A stretch of DNA of 64,000 nucleotides from Olleya sp. Hel_I_94 (GCF_007827365.1 NZ_VISI01000002.1:935001-999000); one strand, 5' to 3'. Positions 35,712-45,713 are shown, counted from the first letter of the stretch. Notes: a model not told the origin generated them from the sequence alone. Made by a program: numbers and translations.

Positions 35712-35812
35712 AAAAATAGCGTGTTTTAAACTGTTTATTGAAATAGATAATTGGTAATAATTGATGTATTTATTAATACACGACAAAATTAGATTGTAGG
35801 ATAGTGAGCTGC

Positions 35813-35830
35813 ATCACTGAAATTAATGAT
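35813..35830 (-). promoter_or_regulatory. ATCA...CAGTGAT operator-like motif for the lipoprotein operon
   Basis: On the minus strand it reads ATCATTAATTTCAGTGAT and ends 102 bp before the start at 35711. The right 11 bases (ATTTCAGTGAT) are identical to those of 36009-36026. Confidence 0.6.
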
Positions 35831-36008
35831 ATCTAGAAATACTCAATTTTAGACGCTAAAATTTTTAGTGCGTTTTAAAACAAAAAAGCACGCTTTAGTT
35901 GGTGTATTTTTATGATTGTTTTAAATGTAATAAGGTGTTTACAATCCTTAACAAGTCCTTTTTTTTCGATTAAAATTTTTGGACTAATTATGGTTTAAAA
36001 AATAAAAA

Positions 36009-36026
36009 ATCACCCATTTCAGTGAT
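36009..36026 (+). promoter_or_regulatory. ATCAC-N8-GTGAT operator-like motif for the DUF1266 operon
   Basis: ATCACCCATTTCAGTGAT ends 98 bp before the start at 36124, flanked by A-rich sequence as at 25599. Confidence 0.6.
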
Positions 36027-36123
36027 AAAAAAAACTAATGATAATCTCAACTTTGTTAAAACTAATTTTTCAACTAGTTGATAGCATTAAAACAGCAAAA
36101 TTGCAAATAAAGCACTACATATA

Positions 36124-38610
36124 ATGTCAGTAATTTTTAAAACAAAAATAGAAGCTACACTAACTAAAAGCACTTTAAATCCAAATGAAACAAAAGCATT
36201 AGTGACTACTTTAGAGTTACTTAACTATCAAGATACGGAAACCTACATACAAGCAAAAAACAGCATAACCAACCAATCAACAACCTCTGTTTTTACAAAC
36301 GTATTGGCTCAAAAACTATATTATCATCCTGAGGTTTATGCAGACCAAAATCAGGGATTAGCGTTTGTAGCTTCATGGTTTCCTTTGATAGATTATGGCT
36401 TTTATCCTGATAAAAAAAGTAGTGATTTATTAGTTAATTTTTTAAAATTCAGCTTAAGCTTATTAACATCTAAAACGGTTAAGAAATCGCTTCAAACTCG
36501 TGTTTTTAATGTTATAAAATTACTTGTACAAAGTCCGTCGGACGCTTCACTTCCACTCTCAAAATTTTTATTAAATACAGCTTTTGATAGCAGAGATTAT
36601 TTAAGCTCAGACTTTATAATTCAGCAGTGTTTAAAACATGATCTATTAAATGGACAATATTTTGTTAATCGAACCAATCAAGACTATACCTCACACTCTT
36701 TTAAAATAAACCAGACGTTTGTTAATCATTTTTATTTAGGCGATTGGACGCAATTAATAAGCAATATTCATCACCTCTTACCTATTGGCAAACCTTACTT
36801 ACCTAATGCTTATAATATAATAGCACATTGGTTTACTGATGATTTAGCACAATTTTATGCTACTAATTTAGATTATGCAGTACAAGCACTTCAAGCTATT
36901 AAAGAGCGTTATGCATTTATTGAAGATAAAAGTGACGCTTTATTAAATATAAAAACAAATGAGGGACTATATCCTCTACTCCATACATTAGCCATTAAAA
37001 CATGGGATTCTGGTGATGTGATACTATTTAAACTTAACACTAAAAATTTAACGCAAACGCAATTGGACGCCTGCTATTTAAGATTGTTAGATTGGTTAAC
37101 AGTAAATGAAAGCAGTAATTTTTACACCGAAACGTTTAAAGATTATGCTAAACCTTTTTTATTTGATAGTACTACTAAAGCACTACCTGTAGCATGCATT
37201 CCGTTTTGGTTTGAAAAGTGCCATCCTAAAACAGGTATTGAGACTCAAAAAACAGTTTACAATGACTTATTTCTTCATGCATTAACTAAAAATCCAAAGC
37301 CCAAACTTCCTGTTTTGCGATTAGATAATAGTGATTTTCAAATTACAGGAGCATATTTAATTACAACCGTATTTAAAATTGAAGATAATTTAAAAGAATG
37401 GCTAGATCCATTTGAAACAGCAGGTATAAATAATCCTTTAAACCAGTTTTTAATACTTATGTTTTATGATGCTCGCGAAGCGTTATTAAAACTATATAAT
37501 GAAGCTGATTGTGAGGTATTACAATCATTTGCTTTAGCATTAGCACACTCTGCAACAGAAACTTCAGACACCATAAAAACTAAAAACCTACCCTTATTAG
37601 TTAGCATTTTAAGTTCATTATGCAAAACCTCTGGAAACTTTACACGCGTAAACCAAATTTGGGCACTTAAAAACATTGATCATGTTATAAAAGATCAATG
37701 CAATTTGTTTGCGCAATCACATTATATAAATATAAAAGCACCTTTAAAACTTAACATCATTCAGTCTTGGTATAACTTTTTAGGCGATTATTATTACAGT
37801 TTAACAACGGAAGCTGTTTGGGTAAGTCACATGCTAAAAACGCAAGGGTCACGCACTGGTATTTATTTTAATAGTCTTAAAGACGATGTCACTTACTTTT
37901 TAAATAAAAGCATCCATCGTATGCTTCATTTTCATAAAAAAAGTAAACAAAAACAGGAAAGTAATAGCGTTTTTACTACAATTACCACAGAGATTGAAAC
38001 ATATCTAGCTGATTTTCTTCAAGAATTAAATCCAGACAAATTAGACCAACACACGACCAAGTATATTTATAATTATAGTATTGATAAAAGTTATGGTTTT
38101 ACAGATAATAACACTTTAGACAAAACCATTGCAAATATTTACAACTTTCATTTTAAAGAAGAAGCAACAACAAATATCAATATCCTTAGAGAGCATGGTC
38201 TGCTAACAAAAATAGACGCAAAGGACATTCCGATAGACAATACTTTAATCACTAAAGCATTACATAATTTAGAAAATTATAAAACCGAAACTACTAATAA
38301 CACTGAACTATTAGAGGTTTTAAGCACAAAAATAGTAGCTTTTAAATCTTGGTTAACACAAGATACAACAGGATTACAAGCGCGATTTATACAAGCGCTT
38401 TACATGACTTTGTTGGACACCGATTTAGCACCAGAAACACCATTAGAACCTTACGGAAACCTTTGTAGACAATTGTTTGTTCAATTAGCAAAAGATTCCA
38501 ACATGGCTATGACTTATGCTTTAGGATTAAAAGCTATGGCTAACTCCGGAGCTTATTCTGATCCATTAAAAACAACTTTATTACAAGTTATAAACGACTT
38601 AAATGCTTAG
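36124..38610 (+). CDS. Large helical-repeat protein of unknown function (828 aa)
   Basis: The protein has no signal peptide or membrane segment and is almost entirely helical, suggesting an alpha-solenoid scaffold. Phrases such as LVNFLKFSLSLLTSKTVKK and LPLLVSILSSLCKTSGNF recur in solenoid style, but no defined repeat could be assigned. A DUF6493-like identity is possible and not established. It is the first gene of a five-gene operon (36124-44150) in which each gene follows within 30 bp or overlaps. Its upstream motif is shared with the DUF4132 gene, so the two giant proteins may be co-regulated and work together. Confidence 0.75.
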   Translation: MSVIFKTKIEATLTKSTLNPNETKALVTTLELLNYQDTETYIQAKNSITNQSTTSVFTNVLAQKLYYHPEVYADQNQGLAFVASWFPLIDYGFYPDKKSSDLLVNFLKFSLSLLTSKTVKKSLQTRVFNVIKLLVQSPSDASLPLSKFLLNTAFDSRDYLSSDFIIQQCLKHDLLNGQYFVNRTNQDYTSHSFKINQTFVNHFYLGDWTQLISNIHHLLPIGKPYLPNAYNIIAHWFTDDLAQFYATNLDYAVQALQAIKERYAFIEDKSDALLNIKTNEGLYPLLHTLAIKTWDSGDVILFKLNTKNLTQTQLDACYLRLLDWLTVNESSNFYTETFKDYAKPFLFDSTTKALPVACIPFWFEKCHPKTGIETQKTVYNDLFLHALTKNPKPKLPVLRLDNSDFQITGAYLITTVFKIEDNLKEWLDPFETAGINNPLNQFLILMFYDAREALLKLYNEADCEVLQSFALALAHSATETSDTIKTKNLPLLVSILSSLCKTSGNFTRVNQIWALKNIDHVIKDQCNLFAQSHYINIKAPLKLNIIQSWYNFLGDYYYSLTTEAVWVSHMLKTQGSRTGIYFNSLKDDVTYFLNKSIHRMLHFHKKSKQKQESNSVFTTITTEIETYLADFLQELNPDKLDQHTTKYIYNYSIDKSYGFTDNNTLDKTIANIYNFHFKEEATTNINILREHGLLTKIDAKDIPIDNTLITKALHNLENYKTETTNNTELLEVLSTKIVAFKSWLTQDTTGLQARFIQALYMTLLDTDLAPETPLEPYGNLCRQLFVQLAKDSNMAMTYALGLKAMANSGAYSDPLKTTLLQVINDLNA

Positions 38611-38613
38611 ACA

Positions 38614-39270
38614 ATGACAGCAGATATAACACCACAAATACAACAGCAATTAAATTTATCCGCTTTACTACTTAAAAAAGGCCATAATAACGCAAACCTA
38701 AACAGCTGGTCTGGTTTTGATAGTGAAGACCAAATGCAAATCAAACAAGCTAAAAGACTACTAAAGCTACATGGTATTACATCTGGTTTGCATTTACGCA
38801 ACAGCTTGCAACGTTACCAAAGCGGACAAATGGTATCCAACACTTTTACTAAACTAGCAACAGAGCTTAGAATGGATACTTCCACGACGTTTGATGGTAA
38901 ATATAATGCGTTAGAAAATCCAAAACTTAAACACAAATATAAAATGGTATGGACGTATCGTTTTAGTTTAAAGTACCAACAATTTATTGGTTATGAACTA
39001 GCCTACTACATTTACCTAATGCGCTTAGCTACAGTCGTTGGGTATATAAACACTGACGAGTTAATCTTGCGTATGGAAGATGCTAACGACACCATTAAAA
39101 AAACATTTACTAGTTGGGGAGAATTTCATCGTAATGTGTGTTTGGGTGACGAATTTGTTTTAGGAGCAACAGAGCAGGACAACAGCAAATTTCCTGGAAC
39201 AAAAACCCTTTGGGAACACTACCAACGCCTTAACGTACAACATGCCAATTGGTTTAAAACATGGAAGTAA
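38614..39270 (+). CDS. DUF1266-like protein (218 aa)
   Basis: The C-terminal half matches the DUF1266 pattern: LMRLATVVGYINTDELILRM for the segment usually reading LaRwGy.aGyL...EA, then a run of helix to KTFTSWGEFHRN for the SSWeefg motif, and CLGDEFVLGA for the following G..fW region. The N-terminal half is helical. DUF1266 proteins such as YbeU and YbeR have no known activity and often sit near polymorphic-toxin or effector-like loci. It starts 3 bp after the 828-residue gene and its end overlaps the TPR gene start. Confidence 0.75.
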   Translation: MTADITPQIQQQLNLSALLLKKGHNNANLNSWSGFDSEDQMQIKQAKRLLKLHGITSGLHLRNSLQRYQSGQMVSNTFTKLATELRMDTSTTFDGKYNALENPKLKHKYKMVWTYRFSLKYQQFIGYELAYYIYLMRLATVVGYINTDELILRMEDANDTIKKTFTSWGEFHRNVCLGDEFVLGATEQDNSKFPGTKTLWEHYQRLNVQHANWFKTWK

Positions 39271-41513
39271 TGACTAAAACAAGACAAGAACTAATACAAC
39301 ATATTGAGCGTGCAGAACAACTTTACGCAGCTAATCTTTACTCGCATTTATCATCGCATATTACTACAGTCCAAGAACATTTTGAACAGTTAAACGAAAC
39401 AGATTACGCTAGATTTTATCGTATCGTTATGTTATACATTTGTGCTTTTGAAGACCTAAATATGCCTGTAATGGAGTCTTATTTGGAAGCTTTAGAAAGT
39501 CTAAACGAAGTCCAAGCTTCGGATTACGAATTACTTTGTAGCCATTACCAATACTGTCAGGAGTCTGTATACAAAAAAGCAGTCGTCGCTTTTCCATATA
39601 ATGATACGTTACATCTTCATTATGCCTTAAAACTTAAACATGACAAACGTTTTACTGATGCTATTTTAATTTTAAAATATATTTTAGAATGTTATCCAGC
39701 TTTAACAGAAGTTAGATTTTTATTACATGAAGTACAGTCGGAATACTTACAAATATTATGTGACACTGACGAAGCTGCAGATTACAAAGCTATTTTAGGT
39801 TTAGCATCTGCCACGCATAATTTAGACATTTTAAAAGGCTTACAATTAGATGATCAATTAGATCAAGAAAGTCAAAGTTTAGTGCACATACAATTAGCCC
39901 TTTGGAATAATAAATCTGCAGAAATTGCCAAACTTTGGAAAAACGAATGGAAGTTATTAGACCTTACACCAAACACTCGTTATTTATTAGCCGATTATGC
40001 TAAAACATTTATGCGTTATGATTTAGTTGCTCAAATTTTAAGAGCACCTAAAACACCTGATTTTCCAGAGGAAAACTTCAAAAACTTTGACCAGTACAAA
40101 GCTTACATGCAAGGTTTAGCAGATTCTGGTTGGCAATTAGCACAACATTATTATTTACTGGTGGGTAATTCGGCTTATTATCACACAGGTAACGAAAAAA
40201 TATTTAACATTTGTGTCACGCAAGGTTTAGCGCAAAACCCTAATAATCCTTTATTATTAGTACTTAAAGCCCAATATTTTTATGTCAAGGAAGACTACAA
40301 TCAAACAGGTGCTGCTTATCACGAAGCCTTTAAAAATGGATTACGCTTAAGCGAATATCTTTTTTACCTTTTAGAAGTCAATAACCGCATAAAAAACTGG
40401 CAAGGTATTTTAAATATTGTCGAGCAATTTCATAAAGGACAAACGCCTACGCTTAAAACCTTGTTTTTTCAAGCACGAGCCTTAGTTAATTTACAGCAAC
40501 ATGATGCAGCATTAAAGGTTATAAATGAAGCGCTTCAAGATTTTCCGCATCCAATGCATTCTTACGCTCCTTGGTTGTATAGTATGCGCATGGACTATCA
40601 TAAAAAAAATCAAAATTACACAGCCTTTTTAGAAGACTTAAATGAAGAAATTTACTTTTACAAAATAGGTGACAATGATTATTGTCAAACCATAAATAGT
40701 GGTGTTGAAGCCCTTCTAGAAAAAGGTGATTATCAAGAATGTTATAAGTACGCCATCTACAACCACGAACAAGATAAATTATACCCACATTTATATCCTG
40801 TATTGCATTGGCTATGTTTTTATGATTTTTTAATTACAAAACCAGACTATTTAGAGGATGTTACAAAAGCAGATTTAGTTGAAACACCAACCTCATTTAT
40901 TGATCACCGTAATAATGGATTTTTACATTGGATTTTAGGTGATAATAAAGCAGGAGCCAATGCTTTATATGAAGCTTCTAAATTAGCATCAAACGCAACG
41001 TATTACCTAAAGTTAGCCTTAGAATGTGCTAATGAAGGCTATGATAATGCACAAAGTCTTCAACTATCTAAAACTATTAAAAATCAATTTCCTGAGATTC
41101 GGGATTGGCATTTAGATTTAAATTACGCTGAGTTATTAAAAAAAGAAAAACATTATACAGCTGCATACAATGCCTATTTAGACCTTATACAAAGCTATTT
41201 AGAAGCCTCCTTTTTTGGTTTTCCTAAAGATGAATACAACCTTTTAGCACGCGCTTTAAAAGAATGTGCTTTAGGTATGGAAAATAAAAGTGAGTACCAT
41301 AAGTATAATGCTATGCTTTTAAGCAAAGATCAACCCAACAAAAACCTTTTAAAAGAACAGCAAACCTATGCAGATCAGCACTATAAAGACGATTTATTTT
41401 TAAGACATAATTTACTGGAAAGTAACAGTCGATTGGATATCGAAATGACAGAAGCAGAAAAAGATGAATTATTACAAATCAAATCAATAATAACAACCTC
41501 TTATTTTGTCTAA
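39261..41513 (+). CDS. TPR-rich soluble protein (750 aa)
   Basis: The protein is helical throughout. Tetratricopeptide-type pairs are visible, for example PLLLVLKAQYFYVKEDYNQT with GAAYHEAFKNG, and TLFFQARALVNLQQHDAALK. No signal peptide is visible, so it should be a cytoplasmic scaffold. The ATG at 39261 overlaps the DUF1266 gene by 10 bp; an in-frame ATG at 39270 forms a TAATG overlap with its stop and may be the real start, 3 residues shorter. It lies 27 bp before the TPR histidine kinase. Confidence 0.8.
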   Translation: MEVMTKTRQELIQHIERAEQLYAANLYSHLSSHITTVQEHFEQLNETDYARFYRIVMLYICAFEDLNMPVMESYLEALESLNEVQASDYELLCSHYQYCQESVYKKAVVAFPYNDTLHLHYALKLKHDKRFTDAILILKYILECYPALTEVRFLLHEVQSEYLQILCDTDEAADYKAILGLASATHNLDILKGLQLDDQLDQESQSLVHIQLALWNNKSAEIAKLWKNEWKLLDLTPNTRYLLADYAKTFMRYDLVAQILRAPKTPDFPEENFKNFDQYKAYMQGLADSGWQLAQHYYLLVGNSAYYHTGNEKIFNICVTQGLAQNPNNPLLLVLKAQYFYVKEDYNQTGAAYHEAFKNGLRLSEYLFYLLEVNNRIKNWQGILNIVEQFHKGQTPTLKTLFFQARALVNLQQHDAALKVINEALQDFPHPMHSYAPWLYSMRMDYHKKNQNYTAFLEDLNEEIYFYKIGDNDYCQTINSGVEALLEKGDYQECYKYAIYNHEQDKLYPHLYPVLHWLCFYDFLITKPDYLEDVTKADLVETPTSFIDHRNNGFLHWILGDNKAGANALYEASKLASNATYYLKLALECANEGYDNAQSLQLSKTIKNQFPEIRDWHLDLNYAELLKKEKHYTAAYNAYLDLIQSYLEASFFGFPKDEYNLLARALKECALGMENKSEYHKYNAMLLSKDQPNKNLLKEQQTYADQHYKDDLFLRHNLLESNSRLDIEMTEAEKDELLQIKSIITTSYFV

Positions 41514-41540
41514 ACATCTTAAATTTACGTTTTTTATTAC

Positions 41541-43508
41541 ATGGCATTAAAAGCAAATCATACCTTAATAGCACTATTCCTTTTTTTAGGAATTAATACT
41601 TGGGTTATTGCTCAAACATCTGCTAATACACCATTAATTGACTCGTTATCCCAAACCTACGGACAAAACTTATATACCAATCCAATAGTTGCTAAAAAGG
41701 CAGCACAGGACTGGTTAAAGGAAAGTAAACGACTAAAAATAGATTTACAAACCGTTAGAGCGCATTATGCTTTAGGTAATTTAGGTAATATTTCAGGAGA
41801 TTATAAAAGTGCTATTAAAGAAACAAAAGCAGCAATTACACTTTTAAAAGCGTTAAACATTACTAATGGTCTGGCTGCTTGCTATAACATTTTAGCATTG
41901 GGCTATAAAAACCTTGGTGATTATCCCAATGCAATGGATAGTTTTATACAATGCTTAAGTTATGCTAAGGCAAATGATGATAAAGTACAAGAGGCCAATG
42001 CCTATCAAAATATAGCCACACTTTATGTGCTTCAAAAAGAATATAAAAAAGCAACCGAAAACTTAGATCGTGCAGCAAACTTATATCGTGCTTTAAAAGA
42101 CGATGATGGTGTATTGGTAACCTTATTTAACTTTGCTAATATTTTAAAAGAGCAAAACAAGTTTGACCAAGCCAGAAAGCACTATCAAACGGTACTTGGA
42201 TATCGAGAAAAAGAAGGCAATAAAGCTGTTATTGCGTATATAAATATCAACCTTTCGCAAATGCTTGTGGAAGAAGGTAAATGTGAAGAGGCTGTTGTGG
42301 CTTTAAAAAAAACGTTAACACAATTAAAAGCACTTAATTTTACGTCAGATATTGTTATTGTGTTAAACGACTTAGGTTTATGCGAAAGTAAATTAGGACA
42401 CACAAAAGCAGCTATAAATTATTTTCAGGAAGCTTTAACTTTAGGAGAAGAACAATCTTTACTTAGCTACAAATCTGATATTTATAAAAACTTAGCACAA
42501 TTATATCAAGACGAAGGTGATTACAAAAATGCGTTAACTTTTTATCGAAAAGGAATCACTACAGTAGCAGAACAAAATGCTCTTGACAAAGAAAAATATG
42601 TTGTTAAAATACAAGAACGTTATGAGACACAACTAAAAGAAACACGAATTAAGTTATTAGAAAAAGAACAAAAATTAAGTGATGCCGAGTTACAAAAAGC
42701 CGAACTTACCTTAAAACGTCAACGTTTTGTTAGAAACGCATTTATTGCTGGTTTTGTGTTAGTATTAATAACACTAATAGTTTTAAGGTTGTTGTATATA
42801 CAGCGATTACGAGTACAAAAACAATTAAATCTTCAACAAGAGGAAAACGCAAAGCAGAAAATTAATCAAATGATTCAGGATCATAAATTATCTGTAATAG
42901 AGCGTTATCAAGAAGGTCAAGATGAAGAACGTGCTAGATTAGCAAGAGATATACACGATGGTATTGGAAGTGATTTAGCTGGTATAAAAATAGCTTTTGA
43001 GCATTATGTTGAAAAACACAATTCAGAACCACAAGCCAAACGTATTGGCACTGCAATAGAAAATGCTTGTATTGACATACGCAGTCTCTCTCATCAATTA
43101 CATCCTTTATCGTTTTCTAAAATAGGATTTACTAGTTTTTTAAACGATTTTGTTGCACAAATTACTAATAACACAACCTTAGCGATTCAAACTTTTTTCT
43201 TTCCAGAAGAAGACATTGATAAACTACCTGAAGACCTTTTGGCAGATGCCTATCGCATTGTACAAGAGTTAGTCAATAACATTATCAAACACGCACAAGC
43301 GACACAAGCAGAAGTACAATTGACTAAACATGAAGACTACCTAAACATTGTAATTAATGATAATGGTAAAGGGTTTAAGACCAATAAAAAACAAGGTATT
43401 GGGCTTCGTAATATAAAAGAACGTTTACAAAAAGTTAAGGGTTCAATAACTATTGATAGTAGTTCTGGAAACGGAACTTCAATTACCATAGACATTCCTA
43501 TAAATTAA
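41541..43508 (+). CDS. TPR-containing sensor histidine kinase, NarL/HisKA_3 type
   Basis: The protein has 655 residues. A signal peptide (about 1-25, ending VIAQT) leads to a periplasmic TPR domain (about 60-370: GNISGDYKSAIKETKAAITL, NLGDYPNAMDSFIQCLSYAK), a coiled coil, one membrane segment at about 395-418, and a cytoplasmic kinase. H472 in ARLARDIHDGIGSDL is the phosphoacceptor of a HisKA_3 domain; N579-N580 in ELVNNIIKHAQA form the N-box; NDNGKGFKT and GIGLRNIKERL form the G-boxes. This architecture is common in Bacteroidota, paired with a LuxR-type regulator, as here 6 bp downstream. Input is unknown; the periplasmic TPR suggests protein or peptide sensing. Confidence 0.93.
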   Translation: MALKANHTLIALFLFLGINTWVIAQTSANTPLIDSLSQTYGQNLYTNPIVAKKAAQDWLKESKRLKIDLQTVRAHYALGNLGNISGDYKSAIKETKAAITLLKALNITNGLAACYNILALGYKNLGDYPNAMDSFIQCLSYAKANDDKVQEANAYQNIATLYVLQKEYKKATENLDRAANLYRALKDDDGVLVTLFNFANILKEQNKFDQARKHYQTVLGYREKEGNKAVIAYININLSQMLVEEGKCEEAVVALKKTLTQLKALNFTSDIVIVLNDLGLCESKLGHTKAAINYFQEALTLGEEQSLLSYKSDIYKNLAQLYQDEGDYKNALTFYRKGITTVAEQNALDKEKYVVKIQERYETQLKETRIKLLEKEQKLSDAELQKAELTLKRQRFVRNAFIAGFVLVLITLIVLRLLYIQRLRVQKQLNLQQEENAKQKINQMIQDHKLSVIERYQEGQDEERARLARDIHDGIGSDLAGIKIAFEHYVEKHNSEPQAKRIGTAIENACIDIRSLSHQLHPLSFSKIGFTSFLNDFVAQITNNTTLAIQTFFFPEEDIDKLPEDLLADAYRIVQELVNNIIKHAQATQAEVQLTKHEDYLNIVINDNGKGFKTNKKQGIGLRNIKERLQKVKGSITIDSSSGNGTSITIDIPIN

Positions 43509-43514
43509 GACATA

Positions 43515-44150
43515 TTGAAAAAAACAAATATCATTATAGCAGACGACCATTTAATGTTTTTAGAAGGCATTAATACCATATTAAGTGACATGGAAGAGAT
43601 TGGAGAAGTACATCTAGCTACCGAAGGAAAACAAGTGGTTAGATTACTTAAGCAGTTTGAAATTGGCTTAATTATTAGCGATATAAATATGCCTAAAATG
43701 GATGGTATTGAGTTGCTAACCGAGATAAAGAAAAAGCATAGTCACGTTAAAATTATCATGCTAAGTATGTTAGACAACCACAGAACAGTACATAAAGTTA
43801 TTCAAAAAGGTGCTGATGGATTTGTTCCAAAATTTACTAGTAAAGACGAATTACAAAAAGCGGTTAGAACTGTTTTAGGTGACGAACAATATTTTTCTGA
43901 AATTATCAAACAGCGTTACATGGAAAGTGTTTTTGAACGAAAAAAATATAAAAACATTGAGTTATCACCTCGTGAAAAAGAAGTCTTAGCGCTTTTAGCT
44001 GAAGAATTAACGTCTAAAGAAATTTCGGAAAAACTTTTTATTTCTGTTAATACCGTAGAAACACATCGAAAAAACATCTTATTAAAAACGGGTTCTAAAA
44101 CAACAACTGGTGCTGTAAAATATGCAATAGAATCTGGTTTATTTGATTAA
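43515..44150 (+). CDS. NarL/LuxR-family response regulator with TTG start
   Basis: The protein has 211 residues. The receiver domain shows DDH (10-12), phosphoacceptor D56 in IISDINMP, and MLSML and KFTSKDE for the remaining switch residues. The C-terminal LuxR-type HTH runs LSPREKEVLALLAEELTSKE to ISVNTVETHRKNIL. The start is TTG at 43515, 6 bp after the kinase stop; no ATG is available before the receiver strand. It is the obvious partner of the TPR kinase and may bind one of the recurrent motifs in this window, but which one cannot be told from sequence. Confidence 0.93.
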   Translation: MKKTNIIIADDHLMFLEGINTILSDMEEIGEVHLATEGKQVVRLLKQFEIGLIISDINMPKMDGIELLTEIKKKHSHVKIIMLSMLDNHRTVHKVIQKGADGFVPKFTSKDELQKAVRTVLGDEQYFSEIIKQRYMESVFERKKYKNIELSPREKEVLALLAEELTSKEISEKLFISVNTVETHRKNILLKTGSKTTTGAVKYAIESGLFD

Positions 44151-44174
44151 TTAATAATTAACAGCTATGTTAAT

Positions 44175-45167
44175 TTACCAAGCTAAAACCCCTTCTGCTT
44201 GAAGCGTTTTTTTTATCAAAACAAGTTCTTCATCATAAGAGATTTTATCATTTTTTGTTGTAATTAATTCGCCTTTATATATATGACCTGTTTCTAAATC
44301 AAAATAAGTTGCATAAACCCCTTTTAGCGGGTTTTGGTATTTTACTGTGCCTTCATTATTAACTGTTTTATCGCTAAGATATTGGACACTAGCTGCTCTT
44401 GACAACGCATTTTTATCTAAATAAACCTTTTTAGAGTCATATATCTCAAAGTTTGGCTGTGACTGCTCTAAATATTTAATAAGATCACGTTTAATTCTAG
44501 ATTCTATAATATTAAAATTTGTTGCTTTATCCGATAACATAAAACAGGACATACTCCATTTGTTATCGTAAACCTCCAAAGGGACTTCAATAAACCCTTC
44601 TGGATGATTAGGTGTTTTTATAATTAAAGCAATATCAGAATAGATATCTAAATCGTCATAAAAATAATTTAAACGTGTAATAAACTTATTTAGCAACAAT
44701 TGTAAGGCTTCAGATTCTACATTAACATCAGTGGTTAAATCAATACTATTGTTATTAAATACAATTAAAGAAAATTCAGTTTTAAAAATACGTTTAATAG
44801 CTTGCCTTGTGTCGTAACGTTTAATTGCTTCTAAATAATAATCATTTATCGTTTTTACATCCAAACCACTCATCGTTATTCCTCCATCCTCTAGTATTGT
44901 TTTTAGGTTTATGTGACAATAAAATTCAATTTCTGGTTTATCCGCATTATAAATACGGACACTAAACATATTTGGATTCATGTTTCCGCTATTAAAAAAA
45001 CGGTTTAAATTTTTAAAGTTAAGCTCACCTTTATATTCTCTGGTTAAATACTGCACTAAATTATTTGATGCTTGCTTTTTAGAAATACCTCCAACTAGCC
45101 TGGTAAATCCTTTGGCTAATATTACTAGTACAAATAGGCAGATACCTAGTATTATTACAATCCTCAT
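44175..45167 (-). CDS. Membrane-anchored hypothetical protein (330 aa)
   Basis: An N-terminal hydrophobic segment (MRIVIILGICLFVLVILAKG) acts as a membrane anchor or uncleaved signal; no lipobox is present. The remaining about 300 residues are soluble with mixed alpha-beta content, for example LLNKFITRLNYFYDDLDIYS. The family is not recognised. Its end converges with the LuxR-type regulator. The perfect CTCACGG-AATT-CCGTGAG palindrome is 49 bp upstream and is shared with the divergent 131-residue gene. Confidence 0.78.
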   Translation of the reverse strand: MRIVIILGICLFVLVILAKGFTRLVGGISKKQASNNLVQYLTREYKGELNFKNLNRFFNSGNMNPNMFSVRIYNADKPEIEFYCHINLKTILEDGGITMSGLDVKTINDYYLEAIKRYDTRQAIKRIFKTEFSLIVFNNNSIDLTTDVNVESEALQLLLNKFITRLNYFYDDLDIYSDIALIIKTPNHPEGFIEVPLEVYDNKWSMSCFMLSDKATNFNIIESRIKRDLIKYLEQSQPNFEIYDSKKVYLDKNALSRAASVQYLSDKTVNNEGTVKYQNPLKGVYATYFDLETGHIYKGELITTKNDKISYDEELVLIKKTLQAEGVLAW

Positions 45168-45215
45168 CTTTTAATTTTTTAGAGTGTAAAATTAGAGCTA
45201 ATTAAAAGCTACTAC

Positions 45216-45233
45216 CTCACGGAATTCCGTGAG
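45216..45233. promoter_or_regulatory. CTCACGG-AATT-CCGTGAG palindrome between divergent genes
   Basis: This perfect 18-bp palindrome has the same ACGG-N4-CCGT core as the sites at 5217, 12892 and 16622. It is 49 bp from the minus-strand start (45167) and 85 bp from the plus-strand start (45318). Confidence 0.6.
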
Positions 45234-45317
45234 TTTTAATATTCACTTAAATGAGGTGTAAAATTTATAACCTCTTAAAATACCTTTGAATCATAAATAA
45301 CACCTAAAACATTTACC

Positions 45318-45713
45318 ATGGGATTAAAAGAAAAAAAAGCAGCAAAATCAATTGAAGACCAATATTTATCAGATTATCAAAAAGAGATTAACGACATTGT
45401 TGGTAAAGCCTTACCTATTAATATTAATTGGGATACTTTTGAAATGGATTATATAAAATTTGTACCAAGCGTTTGTTTACAAAGGCTTACAGATGGATTA
45501 AAAGAAGTTTGTAGTGATGATATGGGAAAAGAAGCAGTACAAGAAAGTATTAACTCCATTGAAGTCTATTGTATACCAAACGAAGGTGCTGAAGACAAAA
45601 AATCTTTAACATTAGAAGCAGGCGTATTTGCATTAACCGCTTGTTGGGGAGGACACCATAGTGGATTTTTTACGGACTTAGTAATACGCGAGTTTTTAGA
45701 AAACAACTTATAA
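45318..45713 (+). CDS. Hypothetical soluble protein (131 aa)
   Basis: The protein begins with a Lys-rich helix (MGLKEKKAAKSIEDQYLSDY) and has a compact mixed domain with Cys in VCLQRL, KEVCSDD, EVYCIP and TACWGGHHSG. The pattern GVFALTACWGGHHSGFF is striking and could bind metal, but the family is unknown to me. It is monocistronic between a palindrome and a bidirectional terminator. Probably cytoplasmic. Confidence 0.75.
   Translation: MGLKEKKAAKSIEDQYLSDYQKEINDIVGKALPININWDTFEMDYIKFVPSVCLQRLTDGLKEVCSDDMGKEAVQESINSIEVYCIPNEGAEDKKSLTLEAGVFALTACWGGHHSGFFTDLVIREFLENNL

Larger units (their letters stand above)
35712..36123. other. Divergent intergenic region with two operator-like motifs
   Basis: This 412-bp region separates the leftward lipoprotein operon from the rightward DUF1266 operon. 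It contains one copy of the 18-bp motif for each direction (35813-35830 on the minus strand, 36009-36026 on the plus strand), each about 100 bp from its start codon. No open frame of interest is present. Confidence 0.6.
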
